DNA of 64,000 nucleotides from Adiantum capillus-veneris (lineage: Eukaryota; Streptophyta; Polypodiopsida; Polypodiales; Pteridaceae): NCBI GenBank assembly GCA_014529385.2, contig CM043947.1, forward strand, positions 120,602,891 to 120,666,890, read 5' to 3'. Under the pieces are notes generated by a model, which worked only from the letters and a program-made list of their open reading frames with translations, ran no database searches and had not been told where the DNA came from. Both the position numbers and the translations under genes were made by a program. Positions 1 through 10,369 of the stretch are shown here, piece by piece; the stretch's first letter is position 1; each line of letters opens with the position of its first letter.

Positions 1-27
1 AATGGGCAGGGAAGCAACTTACAGGCT

Positions 28-3000
28 ATGCAACAGGTCTTCCCACCACCTTCAGTACACCCTGGCTATTTTGGAGGTGGATCGGTATTCCAGAGCATGG
101 CTGGTCATGCACCTGGAAATCAGTTTTACACGCCAGGAACAGTGTTTGCGGGTGCTCAAACGATGATGCCTAACCCCATGTACAGTGTCATGGGTATGCA
201 ACCAGGGTTTCAAAGCACTCGGGGACAATTTGGGATGCCACAAGCAAATTTTGGTATGGCTGGAATTACAAATCAGCAGCCAAATATGGCGTTTCCAAGT
301 CAAGTTAATAGCGGCCAAGGAACACAGATGAACCCTAATAGTGTTCCCATGTTTCAGTCACTTCCATATGACAATTTAACGCCGCTGGAGAGGCCAACTC
401 CGTACAAAGAAGGTGGCAAAGGTGTGTCATTCACGACCTTTACAGGGTTTGATGACAGGAAGAAGGCTCTTTCATTCCTCCAGCAGTTTGATAAGGCCTA
501 TGCAGGGGGAAACTTTACAGAGGCTTCAAAGGTCCGCAAGGCAGCCACTTTCTTGACAGGGAATGCGGGACAATGGTGGACAACTTTATTGCTTCAAGGG
601 CAAGCTCCGTCCACATGGATTTACTTCAAGCAGATTTTTGCAGCAGCATGGTTATCTGATGATTTTGAAGCAGATGTCATGACAGAATGGCACCAGCTAA
701 ATGCTGCCACTTGCAGAAATCTGGATGATTACAATCGGAAGTTTTGGAAAGCTCTACTTCCAGTAACTTCCTATAGGTTTGTGCCATTGACAGAACAGAT
801 TGAAAAATACTGTTGTGGCCTACCCAAAGGATTGAGAAAATACTGCACGAAGACAAAAGTCACTACTTTGACGCAGCTCATCGAGGTAGCAAACACTGGC
901 AATGGTTTGCTCAAGGGAGAAGATTGTGAATTTAACACTGGCGTCAAGGCAGGATCAGGCAAGAAAAATTCAGCCAAGAAGCACGTTCCCAATGAGGCTC
1001 CTAAAGGGACTCAGGAGTCGGCCAACACAGGGAAAGACAAAGCTACGGCTGAATCAGAAAAAGGACCAGCAAAGAAATGGAAAAGACGTTTTCCTCGCAA
1101 GTCAGAAGAGCAAAAGAAGGTCCTAAGGACAGAGAACAAATGCTTTATATGTGAGCAGCCTGGCCACATTGCTTACAATTGTCCTACAAAGAAAAGGCCA
1201 GCTGATTCTGAAGACAAGGAAGACAAGAAAGGAAAGAAGCCCATGGCTGGTCTAGTGCCAGATATGGTGGGCGACAAGCCAAATTCAGATGCAAGTGAGC
1301 TTTGCAGAGCATGGGGAAAGGTTAGGGATCAAACAGTGCTTATCTTCTTTGATCCAGGTGCCAAAGCCAACTTCATTTCCCCAGAATTGGCTTCAAAGTT
1401 GGGAATCAGACCTGAAGAGATGGGGTATACAGCAGAGGCAGGTTTGGCATGTCCTGGCCATACAGAGGCTGTGACACCCATCATCGGAAAGTTGCGTCTA
1501 CATATCCAGTCCTATGTAGATGCTGAAGAATTTTACATCATGCCACTGGACGGATGTGATGTGTTGTTAGGTATTCCTTGGTTATTTCGTGTACAGGGAA
1601 TCATGGATGCCTACAACAAAAAGATCACTGTACAGGGCAGGGGAAAGACTCACATTCTGGATGTAAAGCTTAAAGGGGAGTCTATTCCTACTGTATCAGC
1701 TTCTGTTATTACTTCTGTAATGAAAAAGCATCTTTCTGCGTACTTGGTTTTTGCACGTGAAGTGTCAGATTGTGATGAATCAAATTTATCTGTGCTAGAT
1801 AAAGAAAGGTCAATGTTTTTACAACAGTATAGTGACTGTTTTTCCGATTCATTACCGTCTCAATTACCGCCAGAGAGACCCGAGGACCATGCGATAGATT
1901 TGGTGCCAGGCAGTAGCCCACCAAATAAGCCTCCGTACAGGGTTAGTGCGGCTCAGCAGAAAGAGATAATGGGCCAAGTACAGGAGCTGTTAGAAAAGGG
2001 GCTGATTCAGCCCAGTTCATCTCCATTCTGTTCTCCAGTGTTGTTGGTGCAGAAAAAGGATGGCTCATGGCGTATGTGCATCGACTACCGTGCACTGAAC
2101 AAGAATACCATCAAGAATAGGTTCCCTATACCTAGAATTGATGATATTATGGACAAATTAGAAGGAGCAGCTATGTTTAGCAGGATAGATCTAAAGAGTG
2201 GGTATCATCAGATCCGCATTAGATCAGAGGATGTGCACAAAACTGCTTTTAGAACGACGTTTGGCCTTTACGAATTTTTAGTGATGCCCTTTGGTCTCAC
2301 AAATGCTCCTGCTACGTTCAATAGGATGATGGACAGAATTTTCCGTCCACACCAGCAGTTTGTTGGTACATTCTTTGATGACATGATAGTCTACTCAAAG
2401 AATGAAGAGGAGCATAGGCATCACTTGGCCATTGTGTTCAAAGAGCTACGCAGTCATAGGTTGCTCATCAATGCAAAGAAAAGTGAGTTTTTTCTGGAAG
2501 AGATTCACTTTCTGGGACACATTGTCTCAAAGGACGGTGTCAGAATGGATCCTGCAAAAGTTGAAGCGATCAAGTCATGGCCAAATTTGAAGACGGTGCA
2601 TGATGTCCGAAGCTTTTTGGGACTATGCTCCTATTACAGAAGGTTTATCCGAAATTTCGCTGAGATTGCTTCACCTTTACATGCTCTTCAAAAGACGGCA
2701 GTCACCTTTAGATGGACACAGAAAGAGATTTCAGCTTTTAATCTCTTAAAGGAAAAGATGACTTCAGATCCAGTCATTGTGTTGCCGGATCTTAGGAAGT
2801 CATTTGTGGTCCAGTGTGATGCCTGCGGTAGTAGCATTGGTGCTGTGCTAATGCAAGATGGCAGGGTAGTAGCCTATGAGAGCAGAATTTTGCAAGGGCC
2901 AGAGATGACCATGCAGGTCTATGAGAAAGAGTTACTGGCTGTGATTCATGCGCTCTTAAGTTGGAAACACTACCTGCTAGGTGCAGATTTCGTTGTCCAA

Positions 3001-4647
3001 ACGGATCATCAGACCTTGCGATACTTCTTGACACAAACAAAGTTATCTGAGAAGCATATGCGATGGGCAAATATCTTGTCCATGTTCCATTTTCAGATTG
3101 TGCATGTGGAAGGCAAGAAGAACGTTGTGGCTGATGCCTTGTCAAGGAAGCCACAAATTTCAGCTGTGTCGATTCCTTATCATCATGAACTTGATGATAT
3201 GAGAGAACAGTATGCAAATGATGAAGATTTTGCAAGGGTCTTCGAGCAACTAATGGATGGACAACGTCATGAACACTATCTTCTTAAAGACGGGTTCATG
3301 ATGATGCATGGCAGATTGTGTGTCACAAAGCCATTGCGACGCAAAGTTATGGAAGAGAGTCATGTCCCACCGTATGCAGGGCATCGTGGTATCGATGCTA
3401 CAGTTAAAGCGGTAGAGACATTCTTCTATTGGCCTACATTGAGAAGGGATGTGGATGCCTTTGTGCGAGAATGCCTAATATGCCAAAAGGTCAAGTTTGA
3501 CAGGCAAAAGGCACCAGGGTTATTGCAACCACTACCTATTCCAGATAAACCATGGGAAAGTATTGCTATGGATTTTATCTTTGATCTTCCAAGAACGCAG
3601 ACAGGAAATGATGGTATTTGGACCATTATTTGCAGATTCAGCAAACAGGCTCATTTTATTCCTGTCAGGAAGAAGATAAAGCCAGATCAGATGGCACGCT
3701 TGTTTATGAGCAATATTTTCAAGTATCATGGCATGCCACAGTCGATTATTAGCGACCGTGATCCACGCATGACTAGTTTGTTCTGGAAAGGCTTGTTTGA
3801 GAATATGGGCACCACGCTCAAATTCTCTTCGTCATTTCATCCTCAAACAGATGGGCAGTCAGAAGAGGCAAATTCTACTGTCCTAGATCTGCTGAAGTGC
3901 TATGTGTCAGAGCATAAAGGAAAGTGGGAGCAGTATTTGCCATTGGTGGAGTATGCATACAATAATACAGTGCATTCATCAACTGGCAAGGCACCTTTTG
4001 AGATAGTTGAAGGTGGCAAGAAAGTTCCTCCCATACTGCATACAAAGGACAAGATATTTGAAGCAGATAAGTATGTTCAGGACATGGATGAAATGTACCA
4101 GAAGGTCAAAGTGGCCTTAGAAAGGACTCAGGCAAAGCAAAAGAAAGCAGCTGATCGTCACCGTCGTGAAGTAGTATATTCACTTGGTGATTGGGTGCTT
4201 TTACGCTTTGAAAAGGCAAGGTTAAAGAAGATGAAGGGCAAGGAAAGACTGTTTCCAAAGCTCAGCATGCGTTACTATGGGCCTTTTCAAGTGTGCGACA
4301 TAATCAGTGATGTTGCATATAGGCTGAAATTGCCTGACAGTTGGAAGATTCACAATGCGTTTCATGTGAGTCTTCTCAGACCCTATGTGGGTGATGTGCC
4401 AGAAGATATACCAGCTGAAGATCAGCCGGAAGTCGAGGAACTTGACGAGATCTTGGTCCCTGAACAGATTTTGGCACACAAAGAAAGGAAAGTGAAAGGC
4501 AAGGTTGCTAGGCGTTACTTGGTAAAGTTCAGAAACTATCCACCAATGGATGCTAAGTGGATGGAAGAAGGTGAACTTGCAGAGTCACCAACTGTGTTAT
4601 CACTTTACCTGGAAGCCTTCGATTTGCAACCTACCTTGACCCCTTGA
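28..4647 (+). CDS. Gag-Pol polyprotein of a Ty3 chromovirus
   Basis: A single open frame of 1539 codons encodes the whole replication machinery of the element. Residues 1-125 are rich in Met, Gln, Gly and Pro. A Ty3 gag domain covers about 135-290, and a CCHC zinc knuckle sits at C372, C375, H380, C385. The aspartic protease motif is DPGA at 442-445, where most families have DSGA or DTGA. Reverse transcriptase spans about 655-850 with the catalytic FFDD at 782-785. RNase H follows, with D931 in a CDACGSS motif. Integrase has the HHCC zinc site (H1112, H1119, C1149, C1152) and a D1182, D1243, E1279 triad with the usual 35-residue D-E gap. A chromodomain, which would read histone marks and guide integration, covers about 1467-1525. 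No stop or frameshift is present, so the copy looks recently active. The true start may lie before the window, since the frame is open at its left edge. Confidence 0.95.
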   Translation: MQQVFPPPSVHPGYFGGGSVFQSMAGHAPGNQFYTPGTVFAGAQTMMPNPMYSVMGMQPGFQSTRGQFGMPQANFGMAGITNQQPNMAFPSQVNSGQGTQMNPNSVPMFQSLPYDNLTPLERPTPYKEGGKGVSFTTFTGFDDRKKALSFLQQFDKAYAGGNFTEASKVRKAATFLTGNAGQWWTTLLLQGQAPSTWIYFKQIFAAAWLSDDFEADVMTEWHQLNAATCRNLDDYNRKFWKALLPVTSYRFVPLTEQIEKYCCGLPKGLRKYCTKTKVTTLTQLIEVANTGNGLLKGEDCEFNTGVKAGSGKKNSAKKHVPNEAPKGTQESANTGKDKATAESEKGPAKKWKRRFPRKSEEQKKVLRTENKCFICEQPGHIAYNCPTKKRPADSEDKEDKKGKKPMAGLVPDMVGDKPNSDASELCRAWGKVRDQTVLIFFDPGAKANFISPELASKLGIRPEEMGYTAEAGLACPGHTEAVTPIIGKLRLHIQSYVDAEEFYIMPLDGCDVLLGIPWLFRVQGIMDAYNKKITVQGRGKTHILDVKLKGESIPTVSASVITSVMKKHLSAYLVFAREVSDCDESNLSVLDKERSMFLQQYSDCFSDSLPSQLPPERPEDHAIDLVPGSSPPNKPPYRVSAAQQKEIMGQVQELLEKGLIQPSSSPFCSPVLLVQKKDGSWRMCIDYRALNKNTIKNRFPIPRIDDIMDKLEGAAMFSRIDLKSGYHQIRIRSEDVHKTAFRTTFGLYEFLVMPFGLTNAPATFNRMMDRIFRPHQQFVGTFFDDMIVYSKNEEEHRHHLAIVFKELRSHRLLINAKKSEFFLEEIHFLGHIVSKDGVRMDPAKVEAIKSWPNLKTVHDVRSFLGLCSYYRRFIRNFAEIASPLHALQKTAVTFRWTQKEISAFNLLKEKMTSDPVIVLPDLRKSFVVQCDACGSSIGAVLMQDGRVVAYESRILQGPEMTMQVYEKELLAVIHALLSWKHYLLGADFVVQTDHQTLRYFLTQTKLSEKHMRWANILSMFHFQIVHVEGKKNVVADALSRKPQISAVSIPYHHELDDMREQYANDEDFARVFEQLMDGQRHEHYLLKDGFMMMHGRLCVTKPLRRKVMEESHVPPYAGHRGIDATVKAVETFFYWPTLRRDVDAFVRECLICQKVKFDRQKAPGLLQPLPIPDKPWESIAMDFIFDLPRTQTGNDGIWTIICRFSKQAHFIPVRKKIKPDQMARLFMSNIFKYHGMPQSIISDRDPRMTSLFWKGLFENMGTTLKFSSSFHPQTDGQSEEANSTVLDLLKCYVSEHKGKWEQYLPLVEYAYNNTVHSSTGKAPFEIVEGGKKVPPILHTKDKIFEADKYVQDMDEMYQKVKVALERTQAKQKKAADRHRREVVYSLGDWVLLRFEKARLKKMKGKERLFPKLSMRYYGPFQVCDIISDVAYRLKLPDSWKIHNAFHVSLLRPYVGDVPEDIPAEDQPEVEELDEILVPEQILAHKERKVKGKVARRYLVKFRNYPPMDAKWMEEGELAESPTVLSLYLEAFDLQPTLTP

Positions 4648-5208
4648 GTTTCAAAGCTACATGGATTGTCAGTGGGACAATGGCTTCTGAAACAAATGAT
4701 GTACATGGTATTTAAAGTGAGCTCAAATCAAATACCTGTTACATGAATGTTAGAGCTGTACAGATTGTCAGTTTGGCAATTGCTCTTATGGAATGTCCAA
4801 AAGTTTGGTTAGTGCTATAGAAGTGAGTATTTCTTGTCAGTTTGTCAAGGATACAGTGATTGCTTCTATTGAAGAGTACATGTGTAACTGCATTCTTAAA
4901 CTGTCGGTTTGGGTATGTTCGAAAGTGTTACGGGATCCAACGTGTACTATAAGACAGTGACAAAATGTGCAGCTACCATTTTGTCATTGGAAAGTTAGTG
5001 ACTCAAAGCAATGGCAGAGTGCGAAGCTACCACTATGTCATTGGGACAGGGTTCACACGCAGGCAATACATGAGTCGACGAGGTGTTGAATACACCAGGG
5101 TTGACAATGAGCATGTATGTGTCGTATATGTGTCGACATGTGTTGAATACATCAGTGTTGACAGTAAGCATGGACGACATAGATGCAAACGAGGACGTTT
5201 GAGATTTC
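4648..5208 (+). other. 3' non-coding region of the chromovirus, with short duplications
   Basis: This stretch between the pol stop codon and the polypurine tract has no credible gene. A 124-codon open frame crossing into the LTR looks incidental. It contains imperfect duplications: a TGTTGAATAC unit at 5083 recurs at 5141 (period 58), and an AGCTACCA(T/C) unit near 4970 recurs near 5023. A TTGTCAGTTTGGCAA-like motif recurs several times between 4665 and 4850. Confidence 0.6.
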
Positions 5209-5218
5209 AAGAGGGGGG
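5209..5218 (+). promoter_or_regulatory. Polypurine tract (plus-strand primer)
   Basis: The purine run AAGAGGGGGG lies two bases before a TGTCACC that starts the putative LTR. This is where RNase H would leave the primer for plus-strand DNA synthesis. Confidence 0.7.
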
Positions 5219-5220
5219 TA

Positions 5221-6607
5221 TGTCACCAGCGTGTGACTACTATCTATCCTTTTTGTTGATTTCTTTCTTATTATCTATTTACTTTCACTTTTTGGAAACA
5301 CCCCTCGGGAAATCTAACTGCCCTGCATTGCATAGCTAGTGTGGAACTGTCCAGAGGGAGTCCAGGCCTGAGGGCAAGAGAGCACTAAGGTTGGACAAGG
5401 ACTATGGTTAGCCAAGTGGGGTCATTGACTAGCCAAAGTGGAATCCTTTGCTACAGAGGCTACATTTCAGTTCTGGATGTGGCCGCAGTGTACAAAGAGG
5501 GTCGGATGACCTAGAAAGATACAATGGCAGCATCTCCTAAAATTTAGGGAACTGCTATTTTGGGACCTGAAAATGTCTTCGCGTCATTACGTGCAGTTTG
5601 ACATGGGGATCATTTTGTTACTCTGTGGCCAAGTCAACAGAGGCTGCAGGTGAGATATTTTTAGACCCGAGGGTCTAAAGCGGGAAAATGCACAAATGAG
5701 TGACACTTGGCACTTTGAGGCCAGTTTACTACTTATAGAGAAGGCAAAAACGTGATTTATAGTGGGGAGGCTCATTTTGCAAGTCTCTGTCACAGGTTAA
5801 GAGCTATGGAGTGCTTGCTTTCCCTCTTATGCACAGTGCGGTGCCAGGAGTGATGCCCTGCACGCTACGCACTGCCCTCTCTCTCCCCTTTGGCAGTATG
5901 TTATGCCCCTCTAGTGGGCTCTTCATTTGACCAATGTACAGTTGTGTGGGTTCATGCGCGATTGCCGAGGCAAGAGCCTCTTGCACAGGTACTGGATTAG
6001 CTAGCGGCTAATCCCCCCGCAGGTACAGGTGAATTCGGAGAGGTTTCACGCCAGAAATCTCGTCCGATTCAAAGGGCAAGTAGCCCTACAGGTGCGGGAG
6101 CTCGAGGACTTGCTAGGGATGCGACCGGCACGCGAAACGGAGCCCGAAACAGTGAATTACAGCCTGCTGTGTATTTTTGCAGGTTTAGGGTTTTGGCCCT
6201 AAACGGACCCTAATACCCCCAGGAGGTTCGGGGACGCAAGGGGACCGCTGTACAGGTGATCTGGCGCATTTTCAGGGCTGAAAACAGAGAATTCAGCGTG
6301 CTGCAGATTCTCGCCAGGTTTTGCAAAGTGCCCGTAGGCGTCGGGAAAGTCAGTCAATGCGTGGGAATACTGACCGTGAAAGGTTCTAGTACAGTTATGC
6401 TGCCGAAATCGGGCTGGAACAGTGGAAATTCAGCCGAGTTTGTGCGGGGCAGCTTGTAGGAACCACAGCGTTTATTCCCTCTTTTGAACAATAAAGAAAT
6501 ACCGAAAGGGGCGCCTAAGTTAGGGGCCAATCTGGTGTCTGTCCACTCATACAGGTGCAATCTAGCAGCCTGTATCCCTCTCCCCTTTGTTGTGTCTTGA
6601 AAGTACA
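5221..6607 (+). repeat. Putative 3' LTR of the chromovirus
   Basis: The LTR starts with TGTCACC directly after the polypurine tract. A polyadenylation-type AATAAA lies at 6490-6495 within AATAAAGAAATACCGAAAGG, a motif that recurs near 54657 in another LTR-like region, which supports its being the R region. The sequence also carries many CAGGT(A/G) words, several as TACAGGTG. The end at 6607 (AGTACA) is uncertain; 6555 is an alternative. Confidence 0.6.
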
Positions 6608-8599
6608 GGTAAAATAGACGACTAATAATGGGTGAAAGCTAAATCAAGGTTTAAAGTAAAGTCTACCGCCCTTTTTGGATTGAACAGGCCGGTTTCAACT
6701 GGGCTGTTTTCAGTGGATACGAAGTGAGGGCATCTCTCCAGATGCAATCATCTACCATTGCATTTGCTTGCATCTTGAAGGGATGCATAGAAAATCAGGG
6801 GATAAACAATTCTCAAAAGAGCATAGAAGGCATAGCCATATGTGTAAATAAAGAGAACACGCGATGCTCAATATACATCCCACAAAATTGCATGCATAAT
6901 CTGATAATAACTGTGAGTAATCTATATCTGTAATCTGGAGAACCAATGAGCTAGCTACCTATAACCTGAAGCCAGATGAGCAGACACAAGAACACACATC
7001 TGACTGCAGACGAGATCCAACCCCATAATTGCTTCATAGGGAACGGTTCATTTCAATTCATAGACAATCTGCATGCAGAAAGGGTCCACTTTTGAATCGT
7101 CATCAAGTATGCTACATTGCAATAAACGAATAGTATTATACCTCAATTTGTAGTGCAGGTTGACTGGATGCACTTGCATAGAGTATACTATGCATATCAA
7201 ACATCCAAACCTCACAAGATATGAGAAATAGTGAGTTAGCACATATCGATTGTGAAAAAAAATATGCAAACATGGTTTTCAAAAGATCATGGAAACTGCA
7301 TTATATGCTCGCATGCTTGTGCCCCCAAAGAAAAGAAGAACCATACATAGGTATCGCGGAGAGGTCGCACCGTCCTCACCCAAATATTATAACCGTAAGG
7401 AACATGTCCTTCCTCATATACTTGTGTTCTCCTCTAATGTTGAAGGGTCACAACATGCTTCTCCTCTATCGTTGGAGAGCCACTTTTTATTTTGGCAGTT
7501 ACTGTACATGAGAAGGAATCCATTACCTTAACCTTGTCAACACACTCCAGAGAGGTCATTGCATGAAGGGAAGGTCAGAATCTTATCACAGATTTTCTTT
7601 CCTTTGTTAATGGTTCCAATTGCAGCTGTGCTCAGTGTTGCTGCATCTTTGTATGTCTCTGCTACCATATTTGCTACCATTTGATAGCATCTACTACCGA
7701 GCCACTACCTTAACCCTCATTTTGTCACAAGATGGGCACCATGTGCCAACGGAAAAGAACAGACTGAATAGACTTTTAGCACTTCAATAACAACTGAACT
7801 GAAAGAGAGAGAGAGCACACTCAACATGGAGTGGCGAAATTCCACCCCAGAGAGTATTGGCCCCAAACCTTGGCGCTCCTTTTGGTATTTCTTTATATTA
7901 CTTGAACTCAGTACAATGTCGGTACTCCACCCTCTGCACCTTCGTACTGAAGCATGCCAGAGAATGAGCCCTTGGCTCATATTTAAAGACCCTTGGCCAT
8001 AAAAAGCAGTTACATGAAAATCTTTAACTCAAATGCATCCGGTCCAAAAGCAGATCCCCAAAAGTTGCCATCGTGATTTACAAAAATCCGTACAACTACC
8101 ACGTCAGCACTGTTCAGTGTCAGCGCGAAATCCGAAAATCCGTACTATTGTTGCCGCGTCATCAGCTCCACGCAAATCCTTCCGTGTGTGTATGTGTCTT
8201 GCTTTATTTATATGCCTTTATGTCACTTGGGCCTTATCGGACGGGGTCCCATAAGTTGGTGGGAACTTACTTCAACTTCCTCTGCTTCTTAGGGTTTAGG
8301 CCCCTCGGCTGGGATCTGCAAGTTGGCTTAGGTCTTTAGTGGCTTGACACGTCAGCAGTTTGTGACACATTCCTTGCCTTTCTTGTGCTACTTGTGCCAC
8401 TTGTTTCGTTGACTCTTGATGCCCTGTCGAGTATCATGTTCACTCAAGCGATCGATCTTCCCCACATATGCACGATGTTCTCGCTTTCAATCGTGAAGCC
8501 TGCGGGGTGCATAAAGTAGCCATGGTCCATGACACGCGTGTGAACCCTACCTTGGTAAACCTTGAACAACTCAAGTTCTTGTGGTTAACGCCTCTTTCG
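6608..8599. other. No recognisable gene
   Basis: I see no coherent coding region here. Open frames are short and without recognisable motifs. The part at about 8030-8340 has a TATA-like TTTATTTATATG (near 8210) and a CACGTCAGCA word, and may be an old LTR fragment, but I cannot pair it with another copy. Confidence 0.4.
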
Positions 8600-9420
8600 T
8601 CCTTCAATCACCATCCCTTTGGCTACGATCTCTTACTATATTCATCCTCTCTGTCATGGTCTCTATCATTATGTCCATATGTCTACTACAATCTCCATCA
8701 CCATCTCTTTTGTGACCTTATGTCATTGTGTTGATTGTTATGTTCAGCAAATGATGCTTTCTATGAGACCTTCGATCACCACTACAATCTCCTCTATATT
8801 CATCCTCTCTGTCAACGGCTCTGTCTTTCATACCTCCTCCCACGGTAGCCACGATCTCCATCATCTTGTCGATCATGTCTTCTACAATCTCCATCCCATC
8901 TCTTCTCAACTTATGTCATCAGGTCAGATGTCACGTTCAACAGCGATGCTCTCAGTGAGTCGTTTGATCACCATCCCTCTGGCTATGATCTCTTCCATAT
9001 TCATCCTCTCTGTCATGGTCTCTTCCTCTTTCATACCATCTTGCATGGTGGTCACGATCATGTCTGTCATGTCTACAATGATCTCCATTATCATTGCTTC
9101 TGCGACTTCTGTCAATAAGCCGGCTATCCGGTTCGCTTCGCCTATCATGTCTACCATTCCCACTGCTTCCGGGTTGTTTCTCTCTATTCCGATCTCCATC
9201 ATCTCGTCATGATCTCTTCATCGTTCATACCTTCTCTCATGTCAATCATTTCTATAGTGATCTCTCATCATCTTGATCATGTCTGTTGTGATCTCCATCA
9301 TCATTGCTTCTACAGCTTCTGCCATTGTGCTGGTTGTCTTGTTCACTTTGGCTATCGTGTCCACCATCACCATTGCTCGTGTGTTGTTCCTCTTCTTTCA
9401 ACTTAGCCTTTTGCAAAACT
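8600..9420 (-). pseudogene. Decayed Arg/Asp/His-rich coding remnant with internal repeats
   Basis: Read on the minus strand, one frame gives a long charged stretch with phrases such as RHDRHDRDHHARWYERGR, then DREDEYGRDHSQRDGDQ, ending in a stop near 8955. Related phrases (DREDEY, RHDRQDDGD, GRSCRSNDDGD) recur in shifted frames on both sides. At the DNA level TTCATCCTCTCTGTCA recurs at 8641, 8799 and 9000, so the region is made of imperfect repeats of about 160-200 bp. The Arg/Asp dipeptide style is like the C-terminal tails of some RNA-processing proteins, but there is no diagnostic domain and I do not name a gene. Frameshifts and stops indicate a pseudogene. The plus-strand open frame over the same bases is probably its antisense shadow. 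Confidence 0.4.
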
Positions 9421-9848
9421 GTGATTTCAAGTCAGGAGACAATGAGTGTGCCTGTGCTCCTCGTTGCCTCCTGCTGATTTCAGTGGGCTGCTGTCTGTGA
9501 CCACCTTCAAGCCTTGGTTTTCAGCAGAAATCCAATGTTAAAAAACGCTACTCAAAAAGGTTTCTGCTTTTTAGATTGATGCCGAACGCTCTGCACTCAT
9601 AATACACCTGATTGTCTCTAGAGAATCATGGCTTGCTTGTCTTTGGGAAGGACTCCCATAAAATGACCATGCATGTGCAGGGCTAGAGACAAAGGAAGAG
9701 TGGGAAGGGTGGCAATTTTTGGGCTTGTTGACAATGTTCACTCCATTGCACAAGAAGATTTACAAATTTTCTCATGTAGGAAAACAGAGTCTTTCTCAGT
9801 GTTTTTCATACACTGCATAACATCATGAGCAGAATTTATACAATGCAT
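9421..9848. other. No gene seen; possible LTR scrap
   Basis: No coding signal was found. The words AAAAAACGCTAC near 9540 and the TTTCAGCAGAAATCC style resemble the AACGCTAGG-rich LTR family found at 40033-41261, so this could be an old LTR fragment. This is weakly supported. Confidence 0.25.
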
Positions 9849-10001
9849 AACATCATGAGCTTCTGCTCGAGAGGCACCGCATACCTAGCTAGGTACGATT
9901 GGGGGCAGGGGACCACCGGCCCCCGTGGGCCGGTGGTCCCCTGCCCCAATCGTACCTAGCTAGGTATGCGGCGCCTCCCTCACAGAAGCTCATGATGTTG
10001 A
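9849..10001. repeat. Foldback hairpin, arms about 74 nt, MITE-like
   Basis: The arms 9849-9922 and 9927-10001 are reverse complements with only a few mismatches and one bulged G. The inner 21 bp (9902-9922 with 9927-9947) pair perfectly around the 4-nt loop CCGT. The apex is very GC-rich (GGGGCAGGGGACCACC) while the surroundings are AT-rich, and outer pairing covers AACATCATGAGCTTCTG. A second copy of the outer word CATAACATCATGAGC lies just upstream (about 9817). No clear target duplication was found. It could be a foldback MITE or a young inverted duplication able to give a long hairpin RNA. Confidence 0.85.
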
Positions 10002-10369
10002 GGTAAGTCACAATGTGGGAAATATTGTGAGAATTTGTCCAAAAACTTCTTATGTTGGAAACAAGCTCTCCCCCCTTGTGAGGTGATTTTCTTTTTTTGA
10101 AACAACCCCTATTCAATTGAAGGCTACCAAGTCACCGCACGTGGAGGCAAAGCTTCGACAAATAAGTTCCTAGGTCAATTTGGTAGAAAAGTGCAACAAG
10201 TGATGTTCGACTTTCATACTCGAGCCACTAAGAGAAACCCACCACTGGTAAAGTTCTGACAAGACTAGTTAAACTTGGCATTAATAAATACATTTAATGA
10301 TATTATACAAGACCCATTTTTCCAATTTCGACACCCTATCTTCGATCGCTTCCATATTCACCTATCTTA

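Larger units (their letters stand above)
1..6607 (+). mobile_element. Ty3/gypsy chromovirus, 5' end outside the window
   Basis: An LTR retrotransposon in plus orientation. It consists of the gag-pol frame (28-4647), a 3' non-coding stretch, a polypurine tract at 5209-5218 and a putative 3' LTR from 5221. The 5' LTR and primer binding site must lie left of base 1. The reading frame is also open from base 1 to 28, so the protein may start further upstream. The right LTR end at about 6607 is a guess from a terminal ACA, because without the 5' LTR neither the end nor the target duplication can be checked. The domain order with integrase after RNase H and a C-terminal chromodomain identifies a chromovirus. 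Confidence 0.85.

Noticed and set aside
2792-3235. 147-codon minus-strand open frame
   Set aside because: It lies antisense to the RNase H region of the intact pol gene, and shows no motif of its own.
4965-5339. 124-codon plus-strand open frame after pol
   Set aside because: It crosses the polypurine tract into the LTR and has no domain or family likeness.
8619-9212. 197-codon plus-strand Ser/Ile-rich open frame
   Set aside because: It is the antisense of the Arg/Asp-rich remnant, whose repeats make more sense on the minus strand.
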